Source of the DNA: Streptococcus sp. DTU_2020_1001019_1_SI_AUS_MUR_006
GTDB taxonomy: Bacteria > Bacillota > Bacilli > Lactobacillales > Streptococcaceae
Assembly: GCF_032340315.1 (NCBI RefSeq)
Contig: NZ_CP135436.1
Location: 1,261,501 to 1,325,500 of the forward strand
Length of the DNA stretch: 64,000 nucleotides
Direction of reading: 5' to 3'
Position numbers and translations under genes: made by a program. Below are positions 48,201 to 58,010 of this stretch, piece by piece (positions within the stretch are counted from its first letter, which is position 1; each line of letters begins with the position of its first letter). The notes beneath the pieces are model-generated. The model was not told where the DNA came from, ran no database searches, and worked only from the letters and a program-made list of their open reading frames with translations.

Positions 48201-51200
48201 AGTAGCCATTTCATCCAACACCAATAGTTCAGATCAGACTGTTGGTGGGCTAGCAGGTCTAATAGACCAAGATGCGCATATACAGGATAGCTATGCTGAA
48301 GGTGATATCAATAATGTCAAGCACTTTGGTAGAGTCGCGGGTGTAGCAGGATATTTGTGGGATCGAAAAACAAATGAGGAACAGCATGCAGGAAGATTGA
48401 CCAATGTACTAAGTGATGTCAATGTAACCAACGGGAATGCCATTACCGGTTACCACTACAATGGAATGAAGGTGAAGGACACATTCAGCAGCAAGGTGAA
48501 CAGAGTATACAATGTCACCTTGGTTAGGGATGAAGTCATCAGCAAAGAATCCTTTGAAGAAAGAGGAACAATGCTAGATGCTTCTGAAGTGACTAATAAA
48601 AAAGCAGAAATCAATCCTCTCACTCCTCCAACAGTGGAGCCCCTTTCAACAAGTGGTAGTAAAGAAAGTGATTTTTCTAAGGTGAAGCATTATCAAGCTA
48701 ACCGTGCTTTGGTTTATAAGAACATTGAAAAATTGTTACCTTTCTATAACAAGGCGACCATCGTGAAATACGGAAACCTGGTCAAGGAGAACAGTCTCTT
48801 ATATCAAAAAGAACTCTTGTCCGCAGTTATGATGAAGGATGACCAAGTAATCACAGATATTGTTTCTAACAAACAGACTGCAAATAAACTCTTACTTCAC
48901 TATCAGGACCATTCATCTGAGAAGCTCGATCTCAAGTACCAGACTGATTTTGCCAAGCTAGCAGAATATAGTTTAGGGGATACAGAACTCCTCTACACTC
49001 CAAATCAATTCTTGTATGACCAAGACTCTATCATTAAGCAAGTCTTACCTGACTTACAAAAGGTTGACTATAAGTCGGATACTATCAGAAAGACACTCGG
49101 AATTTCTCCAGATGTCAAGCAAACTGAGCTCTATCTGGAAGACCAGTTCGCCAAAACAAAACAAGATTTGGCAAACAGTTTGAAAAAACTTTTATCAGCA
49201 GATGCTGGACTTGCTGGTGACAACTCAGTTACCAGAGGCTATCTTGTAGATAAAATCAAGAACAATAAGGAAGCCTTACTACTCGGTTTAACTTATTTAG
49301 AACGTTGGTATAACTTTAGCTATGGTCAAGTGAATGTCAAAGACCTATTTATGTATCATCCGGACTTCTTTGGTAAAGGAAATACTTCACCACTAGATAC
49401 TCTGATTGAGTTAGGTAAATCTGGCTTTAACAATCTTCTTGCTAAAAACAATGTCGATACTTATGCTATCAGTCTTGCCAGCCATCATGGAACGACAGAT
49501 TTGTTTAGCACGTTGGAAAATTACCGAAAAGTCTTTCTACCAGACAAAACCAATAATGACTGGTTTAAATCACAGACCAAGGCTTACATTGTCGAAGAAA
49601 AATCCAATATCGAAGAGGTGAAAACGAAGCAAGGACAGGCTGGTACCAAGTATTCTATCGGTGTCTACGACCGTATCACTAGTGCCACATGGAAATACCG
49701 CAATATGGTACTACCTCTACTTACTCTTCCTGAAAAATCTGTATTTGTCATCTCGACCATGTCTAGTCTAGGATTTGGAGCTTATGATCGCTACCGCAAC
49801 AGCGATTATAAGGCTGGAGATGAACTCAATAAGTTTGTTGAAGATAATGCGCGTGAAACAGCCAAACGTCAGCGAGATCACTATGATTATTGGTATCGCA
49901 TTTTAGATAAAGAAGGACGAGAAAAACTCTATCGTACAATTCTACTTTATGATGCCTATAAGTTTGGAGATGATAGAACCTCTGGAAAAGCTACAGTTGA
50001 GGCTCAGTTTGATAGTACCAATCCGGCGATGAAGAATTTCTTTGGTCCAGTGGGTAATAAAGTAGTTCACAATCATCATGGTGCTTATGCAACTGGAGAT
50101 GGCGTTTACTATATGTCCTATCGTATGTTAGATAAGGATGGAGCCATTACTTATACTCATGAGATGACCCATGATTCAGATCAGGATATTTACCTTGGTG
50201 GCTATGGTCGAAGAAGTGGCTTGGGACCTGAGTTCTTCGCAAAAGGCTTATTGCAAGCTCCTGACCAACCAAGTGATGCAACTATTACCATCAACTCTAT
50301 CTTGAAACATAAAATATCAGATAGTACAGAAGGCCAGCGATTACAAGTACTTGATCCAACTACAAGATTTAATAACGCAGCAGATCTTCAGAACTACGTC
50401 CACAATATGTTTGATGTCGTTTACATGTTGGAATATCTCGAAGGGCAATCTATCGTGAAACAGTTAGATGCTTATCAGAAAATGACGGCCCTGAGAAAAA
50501 TCGAGAATAAATACGTAAAAGATCCTGCAGATGGAAATGATGTTTACGCTACTAACGTTGTACAAAATCTGACAGAAGAAGATGCCAAAAAATTGACTAC
50601 TTTTGATAGTTTGATTACAAATAATATCTTGTCAGCTCGTGAATATAAGTCTGGGGAATATGAAAGAAACGGTTACTATACGATTAAACTCTTCGCCCCA
50701 ATCTATTCGGCTCTGAGCAGTAAGGGAACTCCGGGTGATTTGATGGGACGTAGGATTGCTTATGAACTTCTGGCTGCCAAAGGCTTTAAGGATGGAATGG
50801 TACCTTATATCTCAAACCAATACGAAGAAGATGCCAAACAAAACGGTAAAATCATCAATCTCTATGGTAAAGAACGAGGATTGGTGACAGATGATCTTGT
50901 TTTGGAAAAGGTATTTGAAGGGAAGTATTCTTCTTGGGCGAATTTCAAGAAAGCTATGTACCAAGAACGGGTGGATCAGTTTAGAAACTTGAAGCAGGTT
51001 ACCTTCAACGATCCAACTAAATCTTGGGCAAGTTTTGCAAGAAAGACGATTCATAGTGTAGAAGAACTGCAGCGATTAATGGACGAAGCTGTCCGTAAGG
51101 ATGCAGATGAGAATCGTTATTCTTGGGACAACTATAATCCAGAATATGATAGTGCAGTTCATAAGTTAAAGAGAGCAGTATTTAAGGCCTATCTAAATCA

Positions 51201-51243
51201 AACTGATGATTTTAGAAGTTCAATTTTTAATAATAAAAAATAG
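45232..51243 (+). CDS. iga: IgA1 zinc metalloprotease
   Basis: A 2003-residue M26 metalloprotease that cuts the hinge of human IgA1. A YSIRK-like signal (RFSFRKLSVGLVSATISS, from residue 12) is followed by LPNTG at 96-100 and two hydrophobic segments (~106-160), the N-terminal anchor typical of this family. Residues 290-680 are 23 tandem 17-aa repeats ([17 protein letters not shown] type). A beta-helix/GLUG-like region follows (~880-1010: GIGGLLAKADQSS, NIGGLVGHLTG, TVGGLAGLID). The zinc site is His1643-Glu-x-x-His1647 and Glu1667 (HEMTH...GPEFF). The C-terminus ends IFNNKK. Start ATG 45232 after AAGGAGGAA. The G5 domain that I recall in pneumococcal IgA1 protease is not visible. The ZmpB-like gene follows after 41 nt. 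Confidence 0.95.
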   Translation: MEKYFGEKQQRFSFRKLSVGLVSATISSLFFMSVLGSSSVEAQETKGVHYKYVTESELSSDEKKQLVYDIPTYMDNDDETYYLVYKLNSQNQLGDLPNTGSKNDMQTLVTGASLAALGILIFAVSKKKVKNKTVLHLVLVAGIGNGVLVSAHALENNLLLNYNTDYELISGEKLPLPKNISGYTYIGYIKEGNITSESKVSNQEKSAATPTKQQKVDYSVIPNFVENPSTVQAMQEQTPVSSTKPTEVQVVEKPISAELTNPRKEEKQSSNSQSQLAEHKDVQAGALITDKGTPEVQPVLPEAVVSDKGKPEVQPALSEAVVNDKGEPTVQPALPEAVVTDKGEPAIQPELPEAVVSDKGEPAVQPALPEAVVSDKGVSEVQPALPEAVVTDKGESEVQPTLPEAVVTDQGEPAVQPELPEAVVTDKGEAEVQATLPEAVVSDKGEPAVQPALPEAVVSDKGVPEVQPALPEAVVTDKGEPEVQPELPEAVVTDKDKPEVQPELPEAVVSDKGEPAVQPALPEAVVTDKGEPEIQPELPEAVVSAKGEPEVQPELPEAVVTDKGEPAVQPELPEAVVTDKGEPAVQPELPEAVITNKGEPAIQPELPEAVVSDKGEPAVQPELPKAVVTDKGEPEVQPELPEAVVSDKGEPAVQPALPEAVVSDKGEPEVQPELPEAVVSAKGEPEQVAPLPEYTGNIDQVKPDIPTEKTKEQDPEKTLELRNVSDIELYSQTNGTYKQHISLDGIPKNTDNYFVKVKSSAFKDVYLPVASITEEERNGQSVYKITAKAEKLQQEQNNKYVDHFTFYLDKKSKEENTNFTSFSNLVKAINQNPSGTYHLAASLNANEVELGSDEKSYIKGTFTGHLIGEKDGKKYAIYNLKKPLFENLSGATVEKLSLKNVTISGKNDIASLANEAQNNTKIKQVHVDGVLAGERGIGGLLAKADQSSITESSFKGRIVNTYETTAAYNIGGLVGHLTGKNASIAKSKATVAISSNTNSSDQTVGGLAGLIDQDAHIQDSYAEGDINNVKHFGRVAGVAGYLWDRKTNEEQHAGRLTNVLSDVNVTNGNAITGYHYNGMKVKDTFSSKVNRVYNVTLVRDEVISKESFEERGTMLDASEVTNKKAEINPLTPPTVEPLSTSGSKESDFSKVKHYQANRALVYKNIEKLLPFYNKATIVKYGNLVKENSLLYQKELLSAVMMKDDQVITDIVSNKQTANKLLLHYQDHSSEKLDLKYQTDFAKLAEYSLGDTELLYTPNQFLYDQDSIIKQVLPDLQKVDYKSDTIRKTLGISPDVKQTELYLEDQFAKTKQDLANSLKKLLSADAGLAGDNSVTRGYLVDKIKNNKEALLLGLTYLERWYNFSYGQVNVKDLFMYHPDFFGKGNTSPLDTLIELGKSGFNNLLAKNNVDTYAISLASHHGTTDLFSTLENYRKVFLPDKTNNDWFKSQTKAYIVEEKSNIEEVKTKQGQAGTKYSIGVYDRITSATWKYRNMVLPLLTLPEKSVFVISTMSSLGFGAYDRYRNSDYKAGDELNKFVEDNARETAKRQRDHYDYWYRILDKEGREKLYRTILLYDAYKFGDDRTSGKATVEAQFDSTNPAMKNFFGPVGNKVVHNHHGAYATGDGVYYMSYRMLDKDGAITYTHEMTHDSDQDIYLGGYGRRSGLGPEFFAKGLLQAPDQPSDATITINSILKHKISDSTEGQRLQVLDPTTRFNNAADLQNYVHNMFDVVYMLEYLEGQSIVKQLDAYQKMTALRKIENKYVKDPADGNDVYATNVVQNLTEEDAKKLTTFDSLITNNILSAREYKSGEYERNGYYTIKLFAPIYSALSSKGTPGDLMGRRIAYELLAAKGFKDGMVPYISNQYEEDAKQNGKIINLYGKERGLVTDDLVLEKVFEGKYSSWANFKKAMYQERVDQFRNLKQVTFNDPTKSWASFARKTIHSVEELQRLMDEAVRKDADENRYSWDNYNPEYDSAVHKLKRAVFKAYLNQTDDFRSSIFNNKK
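46099..47271 (+). repeat. 51-bp coding repeat array in iga (23 units)
   Basis: Exactly 23 in-frame units of 51 bp (1173 bp), each encoding D-K-G-E-P-x-V-Q-P-x-L-P-E-A-V-V-x. Units vary at positions 4-6, 10 and 17 and differ at many silent sites, so the array is fairly old. It ends at the partial unit AKGEPEQVAPLPEY. Confidence 0.95.
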
Positions 51244-51284
51244 TGTTTCCTATTAGGAAATAAAATTAAAGAAGGTGATTATGC

Positions 51285-54200
51285 TTGTCATTATTTAAAA
51301 AAGAACGATTTTCGATCCGAAAAATCTGTGGGATTGTTGGTTCATTTTTACTCGGAAGTATCTTGGTTGCACCGTCAGTCATTCATGCTTCTACCTATCA
51401 TTACATTGAAAAAAGCGCTCTTACAAAGGAAGAACAAAGCAAGATTCAAGCAGGAATTCCTACTGATAATGAGGTAACTTATGCTCTTATTTATCAGCAG
51501 GAAACTCTTCCTGCGACAGGTTCATCGACTTCTGTGCTTACAGCTTTAGGTCTATTAGCTGTTGGTAGTTTCGTTCTTTTGGTTCATAAAAAGAAAAAAG
51601 TTAGTAGTTTGTTCTTAGTTACTACTATCGGACTGATTAGTCTTTCTAGTATGCAAGCTCTCGATATAAGCAATCCTTTGAAAGCTCCAAGTAATGAAGG
51701 AGTAGTTCAAATTGCTGGATATCGTTATATTGGATACTTACCTCTTGATGATGATGCAATCTCAGAAATTCAACATAAAGCTGAGGGGACAAAAAATGTT
51801 CCAGTATCTGAAATTCAAAGTATCCCTAATGAAGCGCCTAAAGCAGACAAACCAGAACATACAGCACCAGTTGGTGGTAATCTGGTTGAGCCCGAAGTTC
51901 ATGAAAAACCAGGATACACTCAACCTGTGGGGATGGTTCCTGACGAAGCACCTAAAGCAGACAAACCAGAATATACTAAACCAGTTGGCACAGTGCCTGA
52001 CGAAGCACCTAAATCAGAGAAACCAGAGTACACTGCACCAGTAGGCACAGTCCCAGACGATGCTCCTAAATATGAGAAGCCTGACTATACGCAACCAATA
52101 GGTACAAACCTTGTAGAACCGGAAGTTCAACCAGCGTTGCCGGAAGCTATTGTGACTGACAAAGGCGAGCCGGAAGTTCAACCGGCATTACCCGAAGCTG
52201 TTGTGACTGACAAAGGCGAACCGGAAGTTCAACCAGCGTTACCCGAAGCTGTTGTGACTGACAAAGGCGAACCGGAAGTTCAACCGGCATTACCAGAAGC
52301 TGTTGTGACTGAAAAAGGTGAGCCGGAAGTTCAACCAGCGTTACCCGAAGCTGTTGTGACTGACAAAGGCGAGCCGGAAGTTCAACCAGCGTTACCCGAA
52401 GCTGTTGTGACTGAAAAAGGTGAGCCGGAAGTTCAACCAGCGTTGCCGGAAGCTATTGTGACTGACAAAGGCGAGCCTGAGGTTCAACCAGCCGTACCCG
52501 AAGCTGTTGTGGCTGACAAAGGGGAACCTGAAGTTCATGAAAAACCAGCATACACTGAACCGGTAGGCACAGTTCCAGAAGAAGCACCCAAGTCCGAGAA
52601 GTCAGAATACACGGAACCTGTAGGTACAACAGGAGTAGATGAAAATGGCAACTTGATTGAGCCGCCTGCTATCGACATTCCAGAGTATACTGAACCAATA
52701 TCTACAGTTTCAGAAGTTGCACCAGAAAGAGAAGAGTTGCCTTCTCTACATACCGATATTCGTACAGAGACTATTCCTAAAACTATCACAGAAGAATCCG
52801 ATTCTAGCAAATTTATAGGTGATGATTCTATTAAACAAGTTGGTGAGGATGGCGAACGTCAAATTGTTACTAGCTATGAAGAGTTACATGGCAAAAAAAT
52901 CAGTGACCCAGTTGAAACAGTAACTGTGTTGAAAGAAATGAAGCCTGAAATTCTTGTAAAAGGTACCAAAGAAAAGCCCAAAGAAAAAACGGCTCCTGTT
53001 TTGACTCTGACCACTGTATCTAAGGATGTTTTAGCTAAGTCTGCTACAATTAACTACAATCTAGAAAATCAAGACAATGCTACAATTACACGCATTGTAG
53101 CGACTATCAAAGAAGGTGGAAAAATTGTAAAAACGCTTGATTTAAAAACCGATAACTTATCTCAAGTATTAGAGAACTTAGACTATTACAAAGATTATAC
53201 GATTTCAACCACTATGACTTATGATGTAGGTAAGGGTGCAGAAGTATCGACTTTGGAAGATAAACCTTTACGCTTAGATTTAAAGAAAGTTGAGTTGAAA
53301 GATATTGCAAATACCAGTCTCGTACAAGTAAACGAAAGCGGTGTCGAAAGCGATAGTAATCGTTTAACCTCTCTTCCAAGTAATGTTAACAACTATTACT
53401 TAAAAGTAACCTCCAGAGAAAACAAAGTGACTCGTTTAGCAATTGATAAGATTGAAGAGGTCATTGAGGAAGGTAAGCAGCTTTACAAGATAACGGCAAA
53501 AGCACCTGACTTAGTTCAACGTGATAAAGACGGTAAGTTAAGAGATACTTACACTTATTATCTTGAAAAACCGAGGGCTACCGAGGATAAGGTTTATTAC
53601 AACTTCCATGATTTAGCAAAAGACATGCAAGCAAATCCTACCGGTGAGTTTAAACTTGGTGCAGATTTGAATGCAGTTAACGTTAAGCCAGCAGGTAAAG
53701 CTTATGTTATGGCTAAGTTTAGAGGTACTTTATCAAGTGTAGAGAATCATCAGTACACGATTCATAACTTAGAAAGACCTTTGTTTAATGAGGCTGAAGG
53801 TGCTACACTCAAAAACTTTAACTTAGGTAATGTAAATATCAATATGCCTTGGGCTGATAAAGTTGCACCTATTGGTAATATGTTTAAGAAGTCTACACTT
53901 GAGAATATCAAAGTAGTAGGTTCAGTAACAGGAAATAACGATGTAACCGGTGCTGTTAATAAGTTAGACGAAGCTAATATTCGCAATGTAGCTTTTATTG
54001 GCAAGATTAACAGTCTTGGAGATAAAGGCTGGTGGTCTGGTGGACTTGTCAGCGAAAGTTGGATAAGTAACGTTGATAAAGCTTACGTTGATGCTAAGAT
54101 TAGTGCCAATAAATCTAAATATGGTGGTTTAATTGGTAAACTAGATCATGGTATTGACTCGATGACAGTAGGTAAAAAAGGATTTCTCCGAAATGCTGTA

Positions 54201-57038
54201 ATAAAAGGTACTATGAATTTGATTCAGCATGGCGAAAGTGGAGGTGTAATTCATAACAACTTTAACTGGGGTGTTATTGAAGACGTCGTAACAATGCTTA
54301 AAGTAAATAATGGTGAAATTGTCTATGGTTCACCAGCCTTGAATGATAATGACCAATATTTTGGATTAGATAATATCAAACGTGTAAATTATGTAAATGG
54401 TGTTGCAAGTGGTTTATCTTCCTACAAACATTCAAATCGTATTACTGGTATCTCTCAAGCAGAAGCAGATGCTAAAATCGCTAAGATGAATATCACAGCC
54501 AACACCTTTACTATTCAAGATCCTGTCGTAAACAAGTTAAATCGTATCATCGATAGAGATTCTGATTATAAAGCGATTCAGGACTACCAAGAAACAAGAA
54601 ACCTAGCTTATCGAAACTTGGAAAAACTGCAACCATTTTATAACAAAGAGTGGATTATAAACCAAGGGAATAAGTTAACAGATGATTCCAATCTTGTTAA
54701 GAAAACTGTTCTGTCTGTAACAGGTATGAAAGCAGGGCAATTTGTCACTGATTTATCAAGTGTGGATAAAATCATGATTCACTATGCCGATGGAACCAAA
54801 GAAGAATTTGGGGTATCTGCGGTTTCGGACTCTAAGGTAAAACAAGTCAAAGAATATAATGTAGATGGTTTAGGTGTAGTTTACACTCCTAATATGGTTT
54901 ATAAGAACAGAGATTCCTTGATTACGAAAGTTAAAGAGAAGTTGAGTTCTGTTGCTTTAGACTCTGCTGAGGTTAAAGCTATTACAAATAACCCTTCATC
55001 TCTATACCTAGAAGAAAGCTTCGCTGAGGTTAGAGAGACGTTAGATAAGTTAGTGAAGTCCTTGTTAGAAAATGAAGACCATCAACTGAACAGTGATGAA
55101 GTGGCTGAGAAGGCGCTTCTCAAGAAAGTTGAAGATAATAAAGCTAAGATTATATTAGCCTTGACTTATCTAAATCGTTATTATGGTATCGACTATGATG
55201 GCTTGAACTTTAAGCATTTGATGATGTTTAAACCAGACTTTTATGGTAAAACACCAAGTATTTTAGATTTCTTGATTCGTATAGGTTCAGCAGAAAAGAA
55301 TTTAAAAGGAGATAGAAGTTTAGAAGCTTATCGTGAAGTTATTGGTGGTACTATTGGAAAAGGTGAATTAAATGGCTTGTTAGGCTATAACATGCGTTTA
55401 TTCACTAAGTACACCGACTTAAATGACTGGTTTATTCATGCTGCAAAGAACGTTTATGTTTCTGAGCCTGAGACGACTACAGAGGATTTCAAAGACAAGC
55501 GCCATCGTATCTATGACGGTTTGAACAATGACGTGCATAGTCGCATGATTTTACCGTTACTCAACTTGAAGAAAGCACATATTTTTGTCATTTCTACTTA
55601 CAACACGTTGGCATTCAGTTCTTTTGAAAAATATGGGAAGAATACGGAAGAAGAACGAAATGCTTTCAAAGAGGAGATAAACAAAGTAGCGAAAGCTCAA
55701 CAAAGATATTTAGACTTTTGGTCTCGTTTAGCTTTACCAAAAGTTCGTAATCAGCTCTTGAAGAGTCAAAACTCCGTACCAACGCCTGTTTGGGATAATC
55801 AAAATTATAGCGGTATTAAGAATGCTAGTCGCCGTGGTTATGGTTCAGATGGCAAGGTTGCAACTCCTATTCGTGAGCTATTTGGCCCAACTGATCGTTG
55901 GCATCAAGTTAACGGAGCGATGGGAGCGATGGCAAAAATTTATGAACGTCCATGGAAAGATGATCAGGTTTACTTCATGGTAACTGACATGATTAGTCAG
56001 TTTGGTATTTCAGCCTTTACACATGAAACAACTCACATAAACGACCGTATGGCTTACTATGGTGGAGATTGGCATCGTGAAGGTACTGACTTAGAAGCCT
56101 TTGCTCAAGGTATGTTACAAACCCCTGATAAATCTACTCCGAATAGTGAGTATAAAGCTCTGGGTATCAACATGGCTTATGAGCGTAAAAATGATGGTGA
56201 GCAGTACTACAATTATGATCCAGCTAAGTTAGACAGTCGAGACAAAATTGATAGTTATATGAAAAACTACAATGAGTCTATGATGATGTTAGATTACTTA
56301 GAAGCTACTGCCGTTATTAAGCAGAAGTTATCTGATAACTCTAAGTGGTTCAAGAAGATGGATAAAGAGTGGCGTACAAATGCGGATAGAAATCGTTTAA
56401 TTGGAGAACCACACCAGTGGGACAAATTACGTGATTTGACGGAAGAAGAGAAGAAATTACCAATTGATAGCATTGACAAGTTGGTAGATAATAACTTTGT
56501 AACTCTTCATGGTATGCCAAATAACGGTCGCTTCCGTACGGAAGGTTTTGATAGTGCTTATCAAACGGTCAATATGATGGCAGGTATCTTTGGCGGGAAT
56601 ACGAGTCGAAGCACCGTAGGTTCTATTTCCTTTAAACACAATACTTTCCGTATGTGGGGTTACTATGGTTATGAGAACGGCTTTATCCCTTATGTTTCTA
56701 ACAAGTTAAAAGGTGATGCCAACAGAGAAAATAAAGGGCTTTTAGGTGATGATTTCATTATCAAGAAAGTTTCTAATAATCAATTCCAAAACCTCGAAGA
56801 GTGGAAGAAACATTGGTATCATGAAGTGTATGCGAAAGCACAGAAAGGCTTTGTTGAGATTGAAGTAGACGGTTCTAAGATTTCAACTTACGCTCAACTT
56901 CAAAACTTATTTAACACTGCTGTTGAGAAAGACTTGAAAGAAGGTGGTTTCAAGCATACCGAAGGCCTCAAGTGGAAAGTTTATAAGAAATTATTACAAA
57001 ACACAGATGGTTTCTTAAATCCATTGTTTAAAATATAA
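51285..57038 (+). CDS. ZmpB-like surface zinc metalloprotease (M26)
   Basis: A 1917-residue M26 protease. A YSIRK-like signal ([13 protein letters not shown]) is followed by LPATG at 75-79 and two hydrophobic segments (~83-125). Pro-rich ~20-aa repeats ([18 protein letters not shown]) at ~185-275 precede 8 copies of the 17-aa repeat found in iga, and a G5 domain lies at ~505-564. GLUG-like repeats and the catalytic domain follow; zinc ligands are His1580, His1584 (HETTH) and Glu1604. The C-terminal part resembles ZmpB/ZmpC more than IgA protease; the substrate is unknown. It starts at TTG 51285 after GAAGGTGA, overlapping an out-of-frame ATG. Probably co-transcribed with iga, as only a weak hairpin lies between. 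Confidence 0.9.
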   Translation: MSLFKKERFSIRKICGIVGSFLLGSILVAPSVIHASTYHYIEKSALTKEEQSKIQAGIPTDNEVTYALIYQQETLPATGSSTSVLTALGLLAVGSFVLLVHKKKKVSSLFLVTTIGLISLSSMQALDISNPLKAPSNEGVVQIAGYRYIGYLPLDDDAISEIQHKAEGTKNVPVSEIQSIPNEAPKADKPEHTAPVGGNLVEPEVHEKPGYTQPVGMVPDEAPKADKPEYTKPVGTVPDEAPKSEKPEYTAPVGTVPDDAPKYEKPDYTQPIGTNLVEPEVQPALPEAIVTDKGEPEVQPALPEAVVTDKGEPEVQPALPEAVVTDKGEPEVQPALPEAVVTEKGEPEVQPALPEAVVTDKGEPEVQPALPEAVVTEKGEPEVQPALPEAIVTDKGEPEVQPAVPEAVVADKGEPEVHEKPAYTEPVGTVPEEAPKSEKSEYTEPVGTTGVDENGNLIEPPAIDIPEYTEPISTVSEVAPEREELPSLHTDIRTETIPKTITEESDSSKFIGDDSIKQVGEDGERQIVTSYEELHGKKISDPVETVTVLKEMKPEILVKGTKEKPKEKTAPVLTLTTVSKDVLAKSATINYNLENQDNATITRIVATIKEGGKIVKTLDLKTDNLSQVLENLDYYKDYTISTTMTYDVGKGAEVSTLEDKPLRLDLKKVELKDIANTSLVQVNESGVESDSNRLTSLPSNVNNYYLKVTSRENKVTRLAIDKIEEVIEEGKQLYKITAKAPDLVQRDKDGKLRDTYTYYLEKPRATEDKVYYNFHDLAKDMQANPTGEFKLGADLNAVNVKPAGKAYVMAKFRGTLSSVENHQYTIHNLERPLFNEAEGATLKNFNLGNVNINMPWADKVAPIGNMFKKSTLENIKVVGSVTGNNDVTGAVNKLDEANIRNVAFIGKINSLGDKGWWSGGLVSESWISNVDKAYVDAKISANKSKYGGLIGKLDHGIDSMTVGKKGFLRNAVIKGTMNLIQHGESGGVIHNNFNWGVIEDVVTMLKVNNGEIVYGSPALNDNDQYFGLDNIKRVNYVNGVASGLSSYKHSNRITGISQAEADAKIAKMNITANTFTIQDPVVNKLNRIIDRDSDYKAIQDYQETRNLAYRNLEKLQPFYNKEWIINQGNKLTDDSNLVKKTVLSVTGMKAGQFVTDLSSVDKIMIHYADGTKEEFGVSAVSDSKVKQVKEYNVDGLGVVYTPNMVYKNRDSLITKVKEKLSSVALDSAEVKAITNNPSSLYLEESFAEVRETLDKLVKSLLENEDHQLNSDEVAEKALLKKVEDNKAKIILALTYLNRYYGIDYDGLNFKHLMMFKPDFYGKTPSILDFLIRIGSAEKNLKGDRSLEAYREVIGGTIGKGELNGLLGYNMRLFTKYTDLNDWFIHAAKNVYVSEPETTTEDFKDKRHRIYDGLNNDVHSRMILPLLNLKKAHIFVISTYNTLAFSSFEKYGKNTEEERNAFKEEINKVAKAQQRYLDFWSRLALPKVRNQLLKSQNSVPTPVWDNQNYSGIKNASRRGYGSDGKVATPIRELFGPTDRWHQVNGAMGAMAKIYERPWKDDQVYFMVTDMISQFGISAFTHETTHINDRMAYYGGDWHREGTDLEAFAQGMLQTPDKSTPNSEYKALGINMAYERKNDGEQYYNYDPAKLDSRDKIDSYMKNYNESMMMLDYLEATAVIKQKLSDNSKWFKKMDKEWRTNADRNRLIGEPHQWDKLRDLTEEEKKLPIDSIDKLVDNNFVTLHGMPNNGRFRTEGFDSAYQTVNMMAGIFGGNTSRSTVGSISFKHNTFRMWGYYGYENGFIPYVSNKLKGDANRENKGLLGDDFIIKKVSNNQFQNLEEWKKHWYHEVYAKAQKGFVEIEVDGSKISTYAQLQNLFNTAVEKDLKEGGFKHTEGLKWKVYKKLLQNTDGFLNPLFKI
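52116..52523 (+). repeat. 51-bp coding repeat array in the ZmpB-like gene (8 units)
   Basis: Exactly 8 in-frame units of 51 bp (408 bp) encoding [17 protein letters not shown]. The units are nearly identical in DNA, unlike those in iga, which points to recent expansion or copying from one unit. Confidence 0.95.
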
Positions 57039-57098
57039 AAGGGACAAGTTTTTTGGCTCTTTGTCAACTGTAGTGGGTTGAAGAAAAGCTAATCTCGA

Positions 57099-57127
57099 GA
57101 AAGGACAAATTTCGTCCTTTCTTTTTT
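57099..57127 (+). terminator. Terminator downstream of the metalloprotease genes
   Basis: GAAAGGAC (57099-57106) pairs with GTCCTTTC (57114-57121), then TTTTTT. It lies in the IS remnant. Confidence 0.75.
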
Positions 57128-57615
57128 GATGTTCAGAGCGATAAAAATGCGTTTTTTGAAGTTTTCAAAGTTCTGAAAACCAAAGGCATTGCGTTTAATA
57201 AGTTTGATTAGATTATTAGTGGCTTCCAGTTTGGCGTTAGAATAGGGTAGTTGAAGAGCGTTGACAATTTTCTCTTTGTCCTTTAGAAAGGTTTTAAAGA
57301 CAGTCTGAAAAAGAGGATGAACCAGCTTTAGATTGTCCTCAATGAGTCCAAAGAATTTCTTCGGCTCCTTATTCTGAAAGTGGAAAAGCAAGAGTTGATA
57401 GAGATGATAGTGGTGTTTCAAGTCTTCGGAATAGCTCAAAAGCTTGTTTAGGATTTCCTTATTGGTTAAATGCATACGAAAAGTAGGGCGATAAAAACGT
57501 TTATCACTCAGTTTACGACTATCCTGATTGATTCATAATTTGGACACGCACACGACTCATAGCACGGCTTAGATGTTGTACAATGTGAAAGCAATCCAGA
57601 ACGATTTTAGCGTTT

Positions 57616-57673
57616 GGGAGTGAAACAGTCTCGTAGACTGTTTCAGCCTGAGCCTAGAAATTCGAAAGCGAAG
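57616..57673. repeat. Single hairpin repeat inserted in the IS remnant
   Basis: GGGAGTGAAACAGTC-TCGTA-GACTGTTTCAGCCTGAGCC, then a TTCGAAAGCGAAG tail. It matches the first unit at 1813-1870, with a different but still self-complementary stem. Transposase codons flank it directly (YYDLTRQL on one side, PNAKIVLD on the other). Confidence 0.8.
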
Positions 57674-57940
57674 TTGTCTAGTCAAGTCATAATAAGGGAT
57701 AAACATATCCATAGTAATGATTTTGACGCGACTTCGGACAGAACTCTCATATTTAAGAAAATGATTTCGGATGATAGATTGTGTTCTACCTTCCAGAACT
57801 GTGATGATGTTGAGATTGTCAAAATCTTGAGGGTAATTTCTCAAAGTAACTTCCACTTTCCTGACCAAAGTGGAAATTAGTCTAAAACGGATTTTTATGG
57901 TGGAATTAAGTGTGAGACGTTTGTTAATTATTTTATAGGA

Positions 57941-57969
57941 TTGGCTATTAGTAAGAAATATGGTATAAT
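57941..57969 (+). promoter_or_regulatory. murA promoter
   Basis: TTGGCT (57941-57946), 17-nt spacer ending in TGG, TATAAT (57964-57969). Confidence 0.8.
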
Positions 57970-58010
57970 ATAGGGTGAGACCTTCTTAATAAATAGTGAA
58001 AGAGTATAAA

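Larger units (their letters stand above)
57054..57880 (-). pseudogene. ISL3/IS1167-type transposase remnant
   Basis: Minus-strand pieces of one transposase. 57868-57674 reads TLRNYPQDFDNLNIITVLEGRTQSII..KIITMDMF..YYDLTRQL; then a short repeat element interrupts; 57610-57540 resumes PNAKIVLDCFHIVQHLSRAMSRVRVQIMNQ and meets stops; 57475-57089 gives the C-terminus (YSNAKLEATNNLIKLIKRNAFGFQNFENFKKRIFIALN). The terminal sequence GGCTCTTTGTCAACTGTAG at 57054 looks like the IS end. The N-terminal part of the transposase and the other end are lost. Non-functional. Confidence 0.85.
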
